From: Pelobacter sp. UBA6812
Lineage (GTDB): Bacteria; Desulfobacterota; Desulfuromonadia; Desulfuromonadales; Syntrophotaleaceae
NCBI GenBank assembly: GCA_002452265.1
Contig: DKEW01000047.1
Location: 15,006 to 57,371 of the forward strand
DNA: 42,366 nucleotides
Direction: 5' to 3'
In this document: piece after piece, positions 24,218-32,849 of the stretch
How positions within the stretch are numbered: position 1 is the stretch's first letter
How the letters are laid out: every line of letters starts with the position of its first letter
The notes under the pieces: generated by a model
Told to the model about the DNA's origin: nothing
Databases searched by the model: none
What the model saw: the letters and a program-made list of their open reading frames with translations, nothing else
Made by a program: the position numbers and the translations under genes

Positions 24218-24577
24218 TTGAAAACTTCAGATTCAGGGACAAACGAACCGGATTTCGAGCAAGGTCACAGGCAGTGGACGTTTCTTAACAACCATGCCCA
24301 TGTTCTTATATGCCTGGCCCGCAACCCCGACATGGTGTTGAGGGAAGTCGCCCGCAAGGTGGGTATCACCGAACGCGCCACCCAAAAAATAATAAAGGAC
24401 CTGGTGGAATGCCAGGTCCTCGAGCGTTACCGTGTCGGGCGTTGCAACAGTTATTTTATCAATCTCGATCTGCCGTTACGACATCCTCTGGAAAAACAAC
24501 ATACCGTCGGTGAATTATTGGCCATGCTTTTGACCGAAAACGAGATGGCCCGGGCCAGAGCACAGATGGCGCGCTGA
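24218..24577 (+). CDS. Winged-helix transcriptional regulator
   Basis: This is a 119-residue protein. After a polar N-terminus comes WTFLNNHAHVLICLARNPDMVLREVARKVGITERATQKIIKDL, a clear winged helix-turn-helix of the MarR/ArsR superfamily (about residues 20-85). The wing segment follows (VLERYRVGRCNSYFIN). No sensor domain is seen, only a short C-terminal helix. The start is set at TTG 24218, because a strong TGGAGGG site lies six bases upstream and related proteins begin near here. GTG 24164 is the alternative. The target is unknown. Being divergent from por, it may control pyruvate metabolism (inference). Confidence 0.75.
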   Translation: MKTSDSGTNEPDFEQGHRQWTFLNNHAHVLICLARNPDMVLREVARKVGITERATQKIIKDLVECQVLERYRVGRCNSYFINLDLPLRHPLEKQHTVGELLAMLLTENEMARARAQMAR

Positions 24578-24622
24578 GCACAGGAAAACGCCCGTCATCA
24601 GAGCACCCGAGATGCTGCCTTG

Positions 24623-25576
24623 TCATGGCAGGCTGTCGACCAGTTTTTTGACTTCATCCACAGAGTGGTTGAGTAAATCCTGCTCTTCGGCAGTCAGGGT
24701 GAATTCAACGATTCTTTCAATACCCCCGGCGCCAAGAATGCAGGGCACGCCGACATAATAGCCGCTGATTCCGAACTGGCCGCTTAACATGGCGCAGACC
24801 GGCAGCAGTCGCTTCTGGTCGTGGATGACCGCTTCAACCATGGCAATAGCACTGGTGGCGGGGGAAATGAAGGCGCTGCCGGTTTTGAGCAGTTCCACCA
24901 CTTCGCCCCCGGCATCCTGGGTGCGTTCCACCAGCCCATCCATAATCTGGCGGGCTTTTTCCGCATCACCATATTTTTGTTCAAGCAGTTCAAGGGCGGG
25001 AATACCGTTGACGTTGGCAAAACGCACGATGGGCACCATGGTGTCGCCGTGTCCGCCGAGTACCGGGGCATTCACGTCCCGTACGGAAACTCCCAGTTCC
25101 CAGGCAATAAAGGCTGCAAATCTGGCCGAGTCAAGCACGCCCGCCATGCCGATAACCCGTGGGGTGGGAAACCCGGTCAGTCTCTGACATAAGGTCACCA
25201 TGGCATCCAGGGGGTTGGAAAGGACGATAACGATCGATTCCGGTGCATGGGTTTTGATCCCCTCGGCAACCGTGGTCATAATCCGGGCATTGATTTCAAT
25301 AAGATCTTCGCGGGTCATGCCGGGTTTGCGGGGGACCCCGGCGGTGATAACCACAATATCCGCCCCGGCAATGCAGCTGATATCGTTAGAGCCGGTCAGT
25401 TGTACATCGAACCCTGCTATGGATGCCGCCTGGGCGATATCCAGGCATTTCCCTTGAGCTAATCCTTCTTTAATATCGAACATGACCACATCGCCAAGTT
25501 CGCGCATGGCTGCAAGGTGGGCGATGGAGTTGCCGATCTGACCGCCTCCGATAAGGGCAATTTTCGGTTTGAGCAT
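24623..25576 (-). CDS. mdh: Malate dehydrogenase (NAD)
   Basis: This 317-residue LDH-like MDH interconverts malate and oxaloacetate. The Rossmann motif IALIGGGQIGNSIAHLA is followed by the acidic residue of FDIKEG, which indicates NAD preference. The mobile loop GVPRKPGMTREDL with substrate arginines and the catalytic histidine in LGGHGDTMVP are present. It starts at ATG 25576 with GGAGGG upstream. It lies 66 bases after icd on the same strand. A terminator-like hairpin in that gap suggests partial read-through, or attenuation that makes MDH less abundant than ICD. Confidence 0.95.
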   Translation of the reverse strand: MLKPKIALIGGGQIGNSIAHLAAMRELGDVVMFDIKEGLAQGKCLDIAQAASIAGFDVQLTGSNDISCIAGADIVVITAGVPRKPGMTREDLIEINARIMTTVAEGIKTHAPESIVIVLSNPLDAMVTLCQRLTGFPTPRVIGMAGVLDSARFAAFIAWELGVSVRDVNAPVLGGHGDTMVPIVRFANVNGIPALELLEQKYGDAEKARQIMDGLVERTQDAGGEVVELLKTGSAFISPATSAIAMVEAVIHDQKRLLPVCAMLSGQFGISGYYVGVPCILGAGGIERIVEFTLTAEEQDLLNHSVDEVKKLVDSLP

Positions 25577-25591
25577 ACTTCTTCCCTCCAG

Positions 25592-25626
25592 AAAAAGCCG
25601 GCACGCCCGGAAGGATCGCGCGCCGG
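25592..25626 (-). terminator. Terminator or attenuator between icd and mdh
   Basis: On the minus strand CCGGCGCGC (25618-25626) pairs with GCGTGCCGG (25598-25606) over nine pairs with one G-T. CTTTTTC follows. It lies inside the short icd-mdh gap, just before the mdh ribosome-binding site. Confidence 0.6.
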
Positions 25627-25642
25627 ACCATGAAAAATCGAA

Positions 25643-27043
25643 TCAGGTTGTCATGTTGTCGATCAGGGCACTGCCGAATTCGGAACATTTAAGCAGGGTG
25701 GCACCGTCCATGAGCCGTTCGAAATCGTAAGTCACTTGTTTTTGGCCGATGGTTTTTTCCATGGCTTGAACAATCAGGACGGCGGCTTCTTTCCAGCCGA
25801 GATGTTCGAGCATCAAAACGCCGGACAGGATGACCGAACCGGGGTTGACTTTGTCGAGGTTGGCGTATTTGGGAGCGGTGCCGTGGGTTGCCTCGAAGAT
25901 GGCATGACCGGTCTGGTAGTTGATGTTGGCACCGGGGGCAATGCCGATGCCGCCAACCTGCGCTGCCAATGCATCGGAGAGGTAATCGCCGTTCAGATTC
26001 ATGGTGGCGATGACATCGAATTCACTGGCGCGGGTCAAAACCTGTTGCAGGGCGATGTCGGCAATGGCGTCCTTGATCATGACTTTGTTGCGCCATTGGC
26101 CTTGTCCGTGGCTTGGCAATAAGGCATCGAGAGTCGCCGCAACCTCTTGGCGAATTTCCAATTGTTGTTCAGGAGTCATCATATCGTAGCCAGGGTCAAT
26201 CATGCGGGCTATTTCTTCGTTGCCAAGCTGCGGATTGTCATCTTTGTTGGCAAGAATCCAGCTTTCGCGGGCCGTGACAACATCCTCCCGGAATTCCCGT
26301 GCCGCAAGCTCGTAGCCCCATTGTTTAAAGGCACCTTCGGTGAATTTCATGATGTTGCCTTTGTGCACCAGGGTCACGGAGCGACGCTTATGATCAATGG
26401 CATACTGAATAGCGGCGCGAATCAGTCGCTCTGTGCGCGGCCGGGAAATCGGCTTGATACCGATGCCGGTGGCTTCAGGAAAGGGGATTTTTCCGACGCC
26501 CATCTTTTGCTGCAAAAATTCGATAACCTGTTTTGCTTCGGTGCTGCCAGCTTTCCATTCGATACCGGCGTAAATATCTTCGGTGTTTTCGCGGAAGATG
26601 ACGATATCGACATCTTCGGGTTTCTTCACCGGGGAGGGTACGCCCTCAAAAAAACGTACCGGCCGCAGGCAGACGAACAGATCGAGTTCCTGGCGCAAGG
26701 CCACATTAAGCGAGCTGATGCCGCCTCCTACCGGGGTGGTCAGGGGACCTTTGATGCCCACCAGAAACTCGTTGAAGGCTTGCAAGGTTTCAGCGGGTAA
26801 CCAGCCGAGTTGCATGTTGAAGGCTTTTTCTCCGGCATAGACTTCCATCCAGCTGATACGCCGTTTTCCGCCGTAGGCTTTCTCCACGGCCGCGTCGAAT
26901 ACTCGTACAGCCGAGCGCCAGATATCCGGGCCGGTACCATCGCCTTCGATATAGGGGATGACGGGGTTGTCGGGGACCTGCAGGCGTCCGTTTTTGAGGG
27001 TGATTTTCTCGCCTTGAGGAACCGTGAGATGTTGATAAGTCAT
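25643..27043 (-). CDS. icd: Isocitrate dehydrogenase (NADP)
   Basis: This 466-residue enzyme decarboxylates isocitrate to 2-oxoglutarate. The N-terminal part is very close to the E. coli type (NPVIPYIEGDGTGPDIW, GGGISSLNVALRQELDL). It keeps the serine of the ISSLN segment that AceK phosphorylates in enteric bacteria. The coenzyme loop HGTAPKYANLDKVNPGS has the Lys-Tyr pair linked with NADP specificity. It is about 50 residues longer than E. coli Icd. The extra part is a segment around EEIARMIDPGYDMMTPEQQL to LPSHGQGQW (about residues 270-315), as in some longer bacterial forms. A good promoter lies upstream. mdh follows. Confidence 0.95.
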   Translation of the reverse strand: MTYQHLTVPQGEKITLKNGRLQVPDNPVIPYIEGDGTGPDIWRSAVRVFDAAVEKAYGGKRRISWMEVYAGEKAFNMQLGWLPAETLQAFNEFLVGIKGPLTTPVGGGISSLNVALRQELDLFVCLRPVRFFEGVPSPVKKPEDVDIVIFRENTEDIYAGIEWKAGSTEAKQVIEFLQQKMGVGKIPFPEATGIGIKPISRPRTERLIRAAIQYAIDHKRRSVTLVHKGNIMKFTEGAFKQWGYELAAREFREDVVTARESWILANKDDNPQLGNEEIARMIDPGYDMMTPEQQLEIRQEVAATLDALLPSHGQGQWRNKVMIKDAIADIALQQVLTRASEFDVIATMNLNGDYLSDALAAQVGGIGIAPGANINYQTGHAIFEATHGTAPKYANLDKVNPGSVILSGVLMLEHLGWKEAAVLIVQAMEKTIGQKQVTYDFERLMDGATLLKCSEFGSALIDNMTT

Positions 27044-27105
27044 GGTTTAATCCTTTTATGGAAGCTGCGCCCCTCGGGACGGTGGATGAGGTATACGGTT
27101 TGCCT

Positions 27106-27133
27106 AGTCTACAGAAGGCAAGAATTCTGTCAA
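27106..27133 (-). promoter_or_regulatory. Sigma-70-type promoter of icd
   Basis: On the minus strand a perfect TTGACA (27128-27133) and TAGACT (27106-27111) are separated by 16 bases. The predicted start would be near 27099, giving a leader of about 55 bases to the icd ATG at 27043. Confidence 0.55.
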
Positions 27134-27171
27134 TAGGTGTTGAAAAGGTAGTCCTGCCGAAAGCTATGCGA

Positions 27172-27903
27172 TTAGCTTGGAGGGTCACTTCTAGACCCGG
27201 TTGTGCCGGGGGTGGTGGATTCTCTTGGGTGTGGTTCCGATTGAACAGGGAAAATTCTTGATTTGAGAGCTTTTTCCCTGGCTGTGTTCTTATCTTGCTC
27301 GGAAAGTTTACGCGGTATGCTGAGCGATTGTCCGGGATAGACCTGTCTCGGATCGCGAATCTGGTCGCGATTGGCCTGGTAGATTAATGGCCATAACAGG
27401 GGGTCTCCATATATAGCCTGCTGCGCGGCAATGGTCCACAGCGTTTCGCCCGTGCCAACCCGATAAACATTTAAAACAGGGCGCGGTTTAGGCTTGGCGG
27501 GCACGACGGGCTGGGTGGTGATTGCTTTGAGGGTTTGCTGTGACGGTTGTCGAACCGGTTCGTTGGGCAACTGGGCGGTGCGCAGGAGTTCTTCGGCGCG
27601 AATTTTTTGTAATTCACGGTCTGCTTGTTCCCGCTTAGCTTGGAGAATGGCACGGCGGGCATGAGCTTCAGCGAAGGGCAGGATTTCCTTGGCCAGCGTA
27701 TATTTCTTTTTAACAACCAAGTCCTCGCCATCTCGCATGGCATCCAAGGCCGCCTGATACTCGTTAGGTGCGAGTATCGCGGCTTCGGCTGCAAGGGCTT
27801 CCTCAAGAGCGGTGCGCGCTGATTGCAACTCTTGTAGCGGGGGGGCAATACACCCCCCCGCCAGTATAAGCAGAGCCAGTAAAACTAATATGAGACGTGC
27901 CAT
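27172..27903 (-). CDS. LysM-domain lipoprotein
   Basis: This 243-residue protein begins with a lipoprotein signal peptide (ILVLLALLILAGGC, cysteine at about residue 19). A helical DUF4398-like part rich in Ala and Glu (about 25-105) and a Pro-rich linker (QPVVPAKPKPRP) follow. One LysM peptidoglycan-binding domain (about 143-200, YRVGTGETLWTIAAQ to VYPGQSLSIPR) comes next, and a basic, Ser/Pro-rich tail ends it. It should be anchored to the outer membrane and bind the cell wall. The start at ATG 27903 is preferred over a TTG eight codons upstream. It lies 76 bases behind aspS and may be co-transcribed. The exact role is unknown. Confidence 0.85.
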   Translation of the reverse strand: MARLILVLLALLILAGGCIAPPLQELQSARTALEEALAAEAAILAPNEYQAALDAMRDGEDLVVKKKYTLAKEILPFAEAHARRAILQAKREQADRELQKIRAEELLRTAQLPNEPVRQPSQQTLKAITTQPVVPAKPKPRPVLNVYRVGTGETLWTIAAQQAIYGDPLLWPLIYQANRDQIRDPRQVYPGQSLSIPRKLSEQDKNTAREKALKSRIFPVQSEPHPRESTTPGTTGSRSDPPS

Positions 27904-27979
27904 AGTCCACTTTCGTCGTCTTTGCAACCGTAGGTGGATTGCGCGAAGGCGATCGAAGCCCTAAACCAAGGCTCAGCGG

Positions 27980-29788
27980 CTAATTGTTACGGACCGCGCG
28001 CCGGATGGAAAGTTCACGCAGCTGTTTGTCATCCACCTCACCAGGAGCTTCTGACAGCAGACATGTAGCCTTCTGGGTTTTGGGGAATGCAATGACGTCA
28101 CGAATGGAATCCGATCCGGTCAGAATCATCATTAAACGATCGAGTCCGAAAGCGATACCACCGTGAGGAGGTGCGCCGTAGCTCAACGCGCTCAGCAGAA
28201 AACCGAACTTCTCTTCAGCTTCCTCAGCAGTGATGCCCATGAGGGAGAACATCTTGTTCTGGACTTCACGATTGTGGATACGGATGCTGCCACCGCCGAT
28301 TTCCGATCCGTTCAAAACCAGATCGTAAGCTTTGGCTCGGGCGCTGCCGGGATCGCCATCGAGCAGAGCGATATCTTCGTCCAGCGGCGCGGTAAAGGGA
28401 TGATGCACCGCAACATGACGGCGGGCTTCGCCGTCCCATTCCAGCAACGGGAAGTCGGTGACCCAGACAAAGCGGAAATCGTCCTTGCGTGCCAGCCCCA
28501 GTTTTTGCCCCAACAGGCCGCGCAGACGACCGAGGGATTCGTTGGCCACCTTGAAGGTGTCGGCGGCGAACAGCAGCAGGTCGCCAGGCTCGGAACCGGC
28601 CGCTTCATCGATAAGGGCAATTTCCTTGTCGGTGAAGAATTTGGCGATGGGCGACTGCCAGGAACCGTCTTCCTGAACCTTGACGTATGCCAGCCCCTTG
28701 GCACCGTAGATTTTGACGAACTCGGTAAGGTCGTCGATTTCTTTGCGGGAGAAGGAAGCGCATTGTTTGGCGTTGAGCAGTTTGACGATGCCGCCTTTTT
28801 TGACCGCATCGGCGAATACCTTAAAGCCACAGTCCTTAACCAGATTTGAAATTTCTACGAGCTCAAGCTCGAAGCGCATATCGGGGTTGTCGACTCCGAA
28901 CCGTGCCAGCGCTTCGGTGTAGCTGATGCGCAGCATGGGCAAGGTCAGTTCGACGCCGAGGGTTTCGCGGAATACCTTGGCGATCATGCCCTCCATGATT
29001 TCCATGATGTCCTGGCGGTCGACGAAGCTCAGTTCGCAGTCGATCTGGGTGAATTCAGGCTGGCGGTCGGCGCGCAAGTCCTCATCGCGAAAACACTTGA
29101 CGATCTGATAGTAGCGATCGAAGCCGGAAACCATCAGCAGCTGTTTGAAGAGCTGCGGGGATTGCGGCAAGGCATAAAACATGCCCGGGTTGACGCGACT
29201 TGGCACCAGGTAGTCACGCGCGCCTTCGGGGGTGCTCTTGGTCAAAACGGGTGTTTCGACCTCAAGAAATCCGGTGTCGTCAAGGTAGTTGCGCACAATT
29301 TGCGCGACCTTGTGGCGCAAAATAAGATTGTTCTGCAAGGACGGCCGCCGCAGGTCGAGATAGCGGTGCTTGAGGCGGATATTTTCCGCGACGTCAACAT
29401 TGTCCTCGATCATGAACGGCGGCGTTTCGGAATTGTTGAGAATGCGCAGTTGCTTGACTTCAACTTCGACTTCGCCGGTGGCCATCTTCGGATTGACCGT
29501 GCCTTCCGGACGTGCCGATACGATACCGCGTACGGCGACGACATATTCACCGCGGACCCTTTCGGCTTTGGCATGTGCTTCAGGATCACGGTCGGGGTCG
29601 AGGGCCAGCTGTGCAATCCCCTGGCGGTCACGCAGGTCTATAAAGATCAGGCCGCCGTGGTCACGGCGTCGCTGAACCCAGCCCATAAGACAGACTTCCT
29701 TGCCGATGTCGGAGGCAGAGATGCTGCCGCAGAAATGGCTTCTTTTCCAATCACCCAGAATATCGATCAAGTTCGGCTCCTTGGTCAT
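27980..29788 (-). CDS. aspS: Aspartyl-tRNA synthetase
   Basis: This is a class II aminoacyl-tRNA synthetase of about 602 residues that charges tRNA-Asp (or also tRNA-Asn if amidotransferase is present). The N-terminal OB-fold anticodon domain (VCLMGWVQRRRDHGGLIFIDLRDR) comes first. Motif 2 follows (QIVKCFRDEDLRADRQPEFTQ). The bacterial GAD insertion domain lies about 300-420, and motif 3 is GIAFGLDRLMMILTG. The start is uncertain. ATG 29788 (MTKEPN) gives the usual N-terminus, while ATG 29830 adds 14 residues, and neither has a good ribosome-binding site. An own promoter lies upstream, and hisS precedes it in the same direction. Confidence 0.95.
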   Translation of the reverse strand: MTKEPNLIDILGDWKRSHFCGSISASDIGKEVCLMGWVQRRRDHGGLIFIDLRDRQGIAQLALDPDRDPEAHAKAERVRGEYVVAVRGIVSARPEGTVNPKMATGEVEVEVKQLRILNNSETPPFMIEDNVDVAENIRLKHRYLDLRRPSLQNNLILRHKVAQIVRNYLDDTGFLEVETPVLTKSTPEGARDYLVPSRVNPGMFYALPQSPQLFKQLLMVSGFDRYYQIVKCFRDEDLRADRQPEFTQIDCELSFVDRQDIMEIMEGMIAKVFRETLGVELTLPMLRISYTEALARFGVDNPDMRFELELVEISNLVKDCGFKVFADAVKKGGIVKLLNAKQCASFSRKEIDDLTEFVKIYGAKGLAYVKVQEDGSWQSPIAKFFTDKEIALIDEAAGSEPGDLLLFAADTFKVANESLGRLRGLLGQKLGLARKDDFRFVWVTDFPLLEWDGEARRHVAVHHPFTAPLDEDIALLDGDPGSARAKAYDLVLNGSEIGGGSIRIHNREVQNKMFSLMGITAEEAEEKFGFLLSALSYGAPPHGGIAFGLDRLMMILTGSDSIRDVIAFPKTQKATCLLSEAPGEVDDKQLRELSIRRAVRNN

Positions 29789-29912
29789 GCTGATAAATTT
29801 CAATAAGGCGACACATTCCTTCGTTTTCATGCGAAAAGGGTTTGTGTTGTGCCCATCCGGAGTTTCCGGATAAAAATTCGTGAGAATCTTGCCAGTATAA
29901 AGTGAATTGCAA

Positions 29913-29942
29913 ATTATACGGGCTGCCGCCGAAGGCCGTCAA
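29913..29942 (-). promoter_or_regulatory. Sigma-70-type promoter of aspS
   Basis: On the minus strand TTGACG (29937-29942) and a perfect TATAAT (29913-29918) are separated by 18 bases. The box is between hisS and aspS, so aspS can be transcribed independently. The GC-rich spacer (GCCTTCGGCGGC) is unusual. Confidence 0.55.
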
Positions 29943-29971
29943 GCAGTTATGCGAGAAGGTCTCCTAAATGT

Positions 29972-31231
29972 TCAGCTGTTTGTACACTTTTCGAGCAGGG
30001 CCTGTTCGATGCCGGCCAGAGCGATGGGGGTTTGGCTGCCATCGTCCATGTCGCGCAGTTGTGCCTGCCCGGAGGCCAGTTCCTCCTCGCCCAGAATGAG
30101 AACATACCGAGCGTGCAGTTTGCCGGCGCGGCGCATCTGGGCCTTGAGGCTTTTGCCGGCGAAGGCCATATCGCAGCCCAGTCCAAGATGCTGCATGCGG
30201 TGCATGATGGCGAAGGCTTCCATGCCGGCCGCATCACCCAAGGCAGCCAGAAATACGTCAAGGCGGGGCGGCTGGATACGTTGTTCGCCTTTCATCATCA
30301 CCAGTCTTTCAACGCCCATGGCAAAACCGATACCGGGCAGGGCTGGACCTCCAAGGTCCTTAATGAGGCCGTCGTAGCGACCGCCGGCCGCGACGGCATT
30401 CTGAGAACCGAGCTGATTGGTGACCATTTCGAAAGTGGTTTTGGTGTAATAGTCGAGACCGCGCACCATGCGGGGGTTGATGGTGTAGGCGATGTTCAGA
30501 TTTTTGAGGTGCTGCTGCACCTGGTTGAAGTGCTCGTTGCAACCATTGCATAAAAGGTCGAGTACTGACGGGGCATCGGCCGTGGCTTCCTGGCAGGTTG
30601 GAACTTTGCAATCAAGTACCCTTAAAGGGTTGGTACGGTAGCGACGCTGACAGTCAGCGCACAATGCCTGCAGGCGGCTATCGAGATAAGCAGTAAGGGC
30701 CTGGCGGTATTGGGGACGACATTCCTGGCAGCCCAGTGAGTTAATATGCAATTCCACCTTGTCGATGTCGACCGCTTCAAAATAGTGGCAAAGCATGGCC
30801 AGAACCTGGGCGTCCATCATGGGATCATCCACCCCGACGGCTTCGGCGCCGATCTGGTGAAATTGACGGTAGCGACCTTTTTGGGGGCGCTCGTAACGGA
30901 ACATGGGGCCCATATAATAGAGCTTGGAGACCGGGTCGAGAGCATGCAGTTTATGCTCGATAAAAGCGCGCATTACCGGTGCCGTACCTTCGGGACGCAG
31001 GGTCAATGAGTTGTTGCTGCGATCTTCGAAGGTATACATTTCTTTTTCAACGATATCTGTACTTTCGCCGATGGAGCGACAGAAGAGGTCGGTCTTTTCA
31101 ACCACCGGGACGCGGATTTCACCAAACCCGTACAACTTGAAAATGCGATGGGCCTCGTTCTCCAGAAACTGCCAGGTTTCTACTTCGCCCGGAAGGATAT
31201 CGTTCATTCCCTTAATGCCTGTAATGCTCAC
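29972..31231 (-). CDS. hisS: Histidyl-tRNA synthetase
   Basis: This 419-residue class II synthetase begins GIKGMNDILPGE. It carries motif 2 (YMGPMFRYERPQKGRYRQFHQ), the HisRS-specific RGLDYYTKTTFE segment and motif 3 (GIGFAMGVERLV). A C-terminal anticodon-binding domain (about 325-419) follows. All parts are intact. The start is GTG 31231, giving SITGIKG as the N-terminus. A weak AAGGGACC site lies upstream. It forms a translation-related pair with aspS 180 bases downstream. Confidence 0.96.
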   Translation of the reverse strand: MSITGIKGMNDILPGEVETWQFLENEAHRIFKLYGFGEIRVPVVEKTDLFCRSIGESTDIVEKEMYTFEDRSNNSLTLRPEGTAPVMRAFIEHKLHALDPVSKLYYMGPMFRYERPQKGRYRQFHQIGAEAVGVDDPMMDAQVLAMLCHYFEAVDIDKVELHINSLGCQECRPQYRQALTAYLDSRLQALCADCQRRYRTNPLRVLDCKVPTCQEATADAPSVLDLLCNGCNEHFNQVQQHLKNLNIAYTINPRMVRGLDYYTKTTFEMVTNQLGSQNAVAAGGRYDGLIKDLGGPALPGIGFAMGVERLVMMKGEQRIQPPRLDVFLAALGDAAGMEAFAIMHRMQHLGLGCDMAFAGKSLKAQMRRAGKLHARYVLILGEEELASGQAQLRDMDDGSQTPIALAGIEQALLEKCTNS

Positions 31232-31396
31232 AATAGGTCCCTTCGTTCATGTTGTCATAGCCGCTGCCAGCGGTGCTGAAAGCAGGATGGTCATGCTGTC
31301 GCGGCGGCAATAGAAGACCCGCTGGCGTAATGGCTAGCGGGTGCGTAGGTCGGTAGTGGTTGCGCTGAGTTTGCGGAGGATGCTGCTGCCAACCTG

Positions 31397-32794
31397 TCAT
31401 TCCAGGTCGGATGGCTTATCCTCCATCTCCGCCAGCTGCCAGGCACCGCGAACCACATTGCGGCATTGTTTCCCGGCATACATGGCCTTGTCGGCCAGAT
31501 GGATAATCTCTTGTTTGGTGTTGGCATCGGATGGAAAGGTCGCATAGCCGACGGTAGCTGTAATATGGGCAGGGTTGCCGGAGTCTGAAAAAAAAGCGTG
31601 ATTCTGAATCGAAAGACGTATGCGCTCCGCCACAATCTCTGCCCCTTCAGGGCCGGTTTCAACCAGGAAACTGGTGAATTCGTCCCCACCGTAGCGGAAC
31701 AGAATATCCGATTCCCTGACACTTTCGCGCAACAGGCCCGCGACTTCCTTGAGGGCCTGACTGCCGTCCAGGTGGCCACGTGTATCGTTGATTTCCTTGA
31801 AAAAGTCCAGGTCGATAAAAATCAGCGAAAATTCCAGCCCGTATCGTTCGGAACGCAGAATTTCCTGATCCAGAATCATTTGCAGATAGCGATAGTTGTG
31901 CAATCCGGTCAAATCATCGATGAAGATCAGGTCCCGGGCGCTTTTGAAACGACAGGCGTTTTCAAAGCCCAGAGAGGTTTGTTCCAGTAGAAAAGACAGG
32001 TTGTCCAGGGGTAATTTTTCGCTGAAGTCACAGTCCTCGGGATTGCAGAACACCATGGCACCATGCAGGCCATAGGGCGACTTTAAAGGGAAAATCCCGA
32101 CGGTGCACAGGTTGGCTGGCAGTTGGGGCGCATCCGGGAGCCCCGCTTTTCGCAAAATGCGCAGTTCTTCGCCATCCGACAGGTAAGGCTGCAAGGCGTC
32201 CATGAGCGCCATGCTTTCCGTTTCCTGAAGTCCGTTGGAGCTTGCCAGTTGGGAAATTTCGCCGTTACTGATCAGGCAGGCCAATCCCCGCCCCCCGCCA
32301 GTTTCCAGCAGGACTGCGGAAAGCGCTTCACTGAAAAGCTGGTCCAGATCAAGGTGTGCCGCCAGGTGTTGACCGCGTTGATAAAGCTGAATCTGTGCCT
32401 TGAGAACCGTGTTTTCATCGAGTAGATGGCGTTGTTCGAGGCAGCCCTGAACCACATGCAGCAGTTCGGCCGGATCGAAAGGTTTGACAAGGTAGTCGCG
32501 TGCACCGTTTTTCAGTGCTTGGATAGCGGATTCGACAGAAGCGTGTCCTGTAACCAGGATAACATCCGGGGGATTGCTCAGCTTACGGGCATAATCGAGG
32601 ATTTGCATGCCATCCAACCCGGGCATGACAAGATCTGTAAGCACGATGTCGATGTTATTCTGGAGCAACCGTGCAACGGCCTCCTCACCAGACGCAGCGG
32701 TTTCGATCTGGTAGCCGTTTTCGCTGAGGAGGTTGGTGTATAGACGGCGGAAGAAAAGTTCGTCATCTACAACCAGAATGGTTGAGGTTTTCAT
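31397..32794 (-). CDS. Response regulator with diguanylate cyclase (REC-GGDEF)
   Basis: This is a 465-residue protein. The N-terminal receiver domain (1-120) has the acid pocket D10/D11 and the phosphorylation site D54 (LTDLVMPG). A central GAF-like region with a coiled linker (about 130-290) follows. The C-terminal GGDEF domain has an intact active site (GGDEF 369-373) and an allosteric RxxD I-site (RESD) five residues before it. It should make cyclic di-GMP when phosphorylated and be product inhibited. No histidine kinase gene is adjacent, so its partner is unknown. A GGAGA site precedes ATG 32794. It sits just downstream of the truncated comEC gene. Confidence 0.92.
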   Translation of the reverse strand: MKTSTILVVDDELFFRRLYTNLLSENGYQIETAASGEEAVARLLQNNIDIVLTDLVMPGLDGMQILDYARKLSNPPDVILVTGHASVESAIQALKNGARDYLVKPFDPAELLHVVQGCLEQRHLLDENTVLKAQIQLYQRGQHLAAHLDLDQLFSEALSAVLLETGGGRGLACLISNGEISQLASSNGLQETESMALMDALQPYLSDGEELRILRKAGLPDAPQLPANLCTVGIFPLKSPYGLHGAMVFCNPEDCDFSEKLPLDNLSFLLEQTSLGFENACRFKSARDLIFIDDLTGLHNYRYLQMILDQEILRSERYGLEFSLIFIDLDFFKEINDTRGHLDGSQALKEVAGLLRESVRESDILFRYGGDEFTSFLVETGPEGAEIVAERIRLSIQNHAFFSDSGNPAHITATVGYATFPSDANTKQEIIHLADKAMYAGKQCRNVVRGAWQLAEMEDKPSDLE

Positions 32795-32849
32795 CCGGAC
32801 ATTCTCCAGGTTAAATGATTGATAAAATTAGCAAAGTCATACCGTAGTG

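Noticed and set aside
23904..24221. 105-codon plus-strand frame upstream of the winged-helix gene
   Set aside because: No ribosome-binding site, no family likeness, and it overlaps the start of the supported gene.
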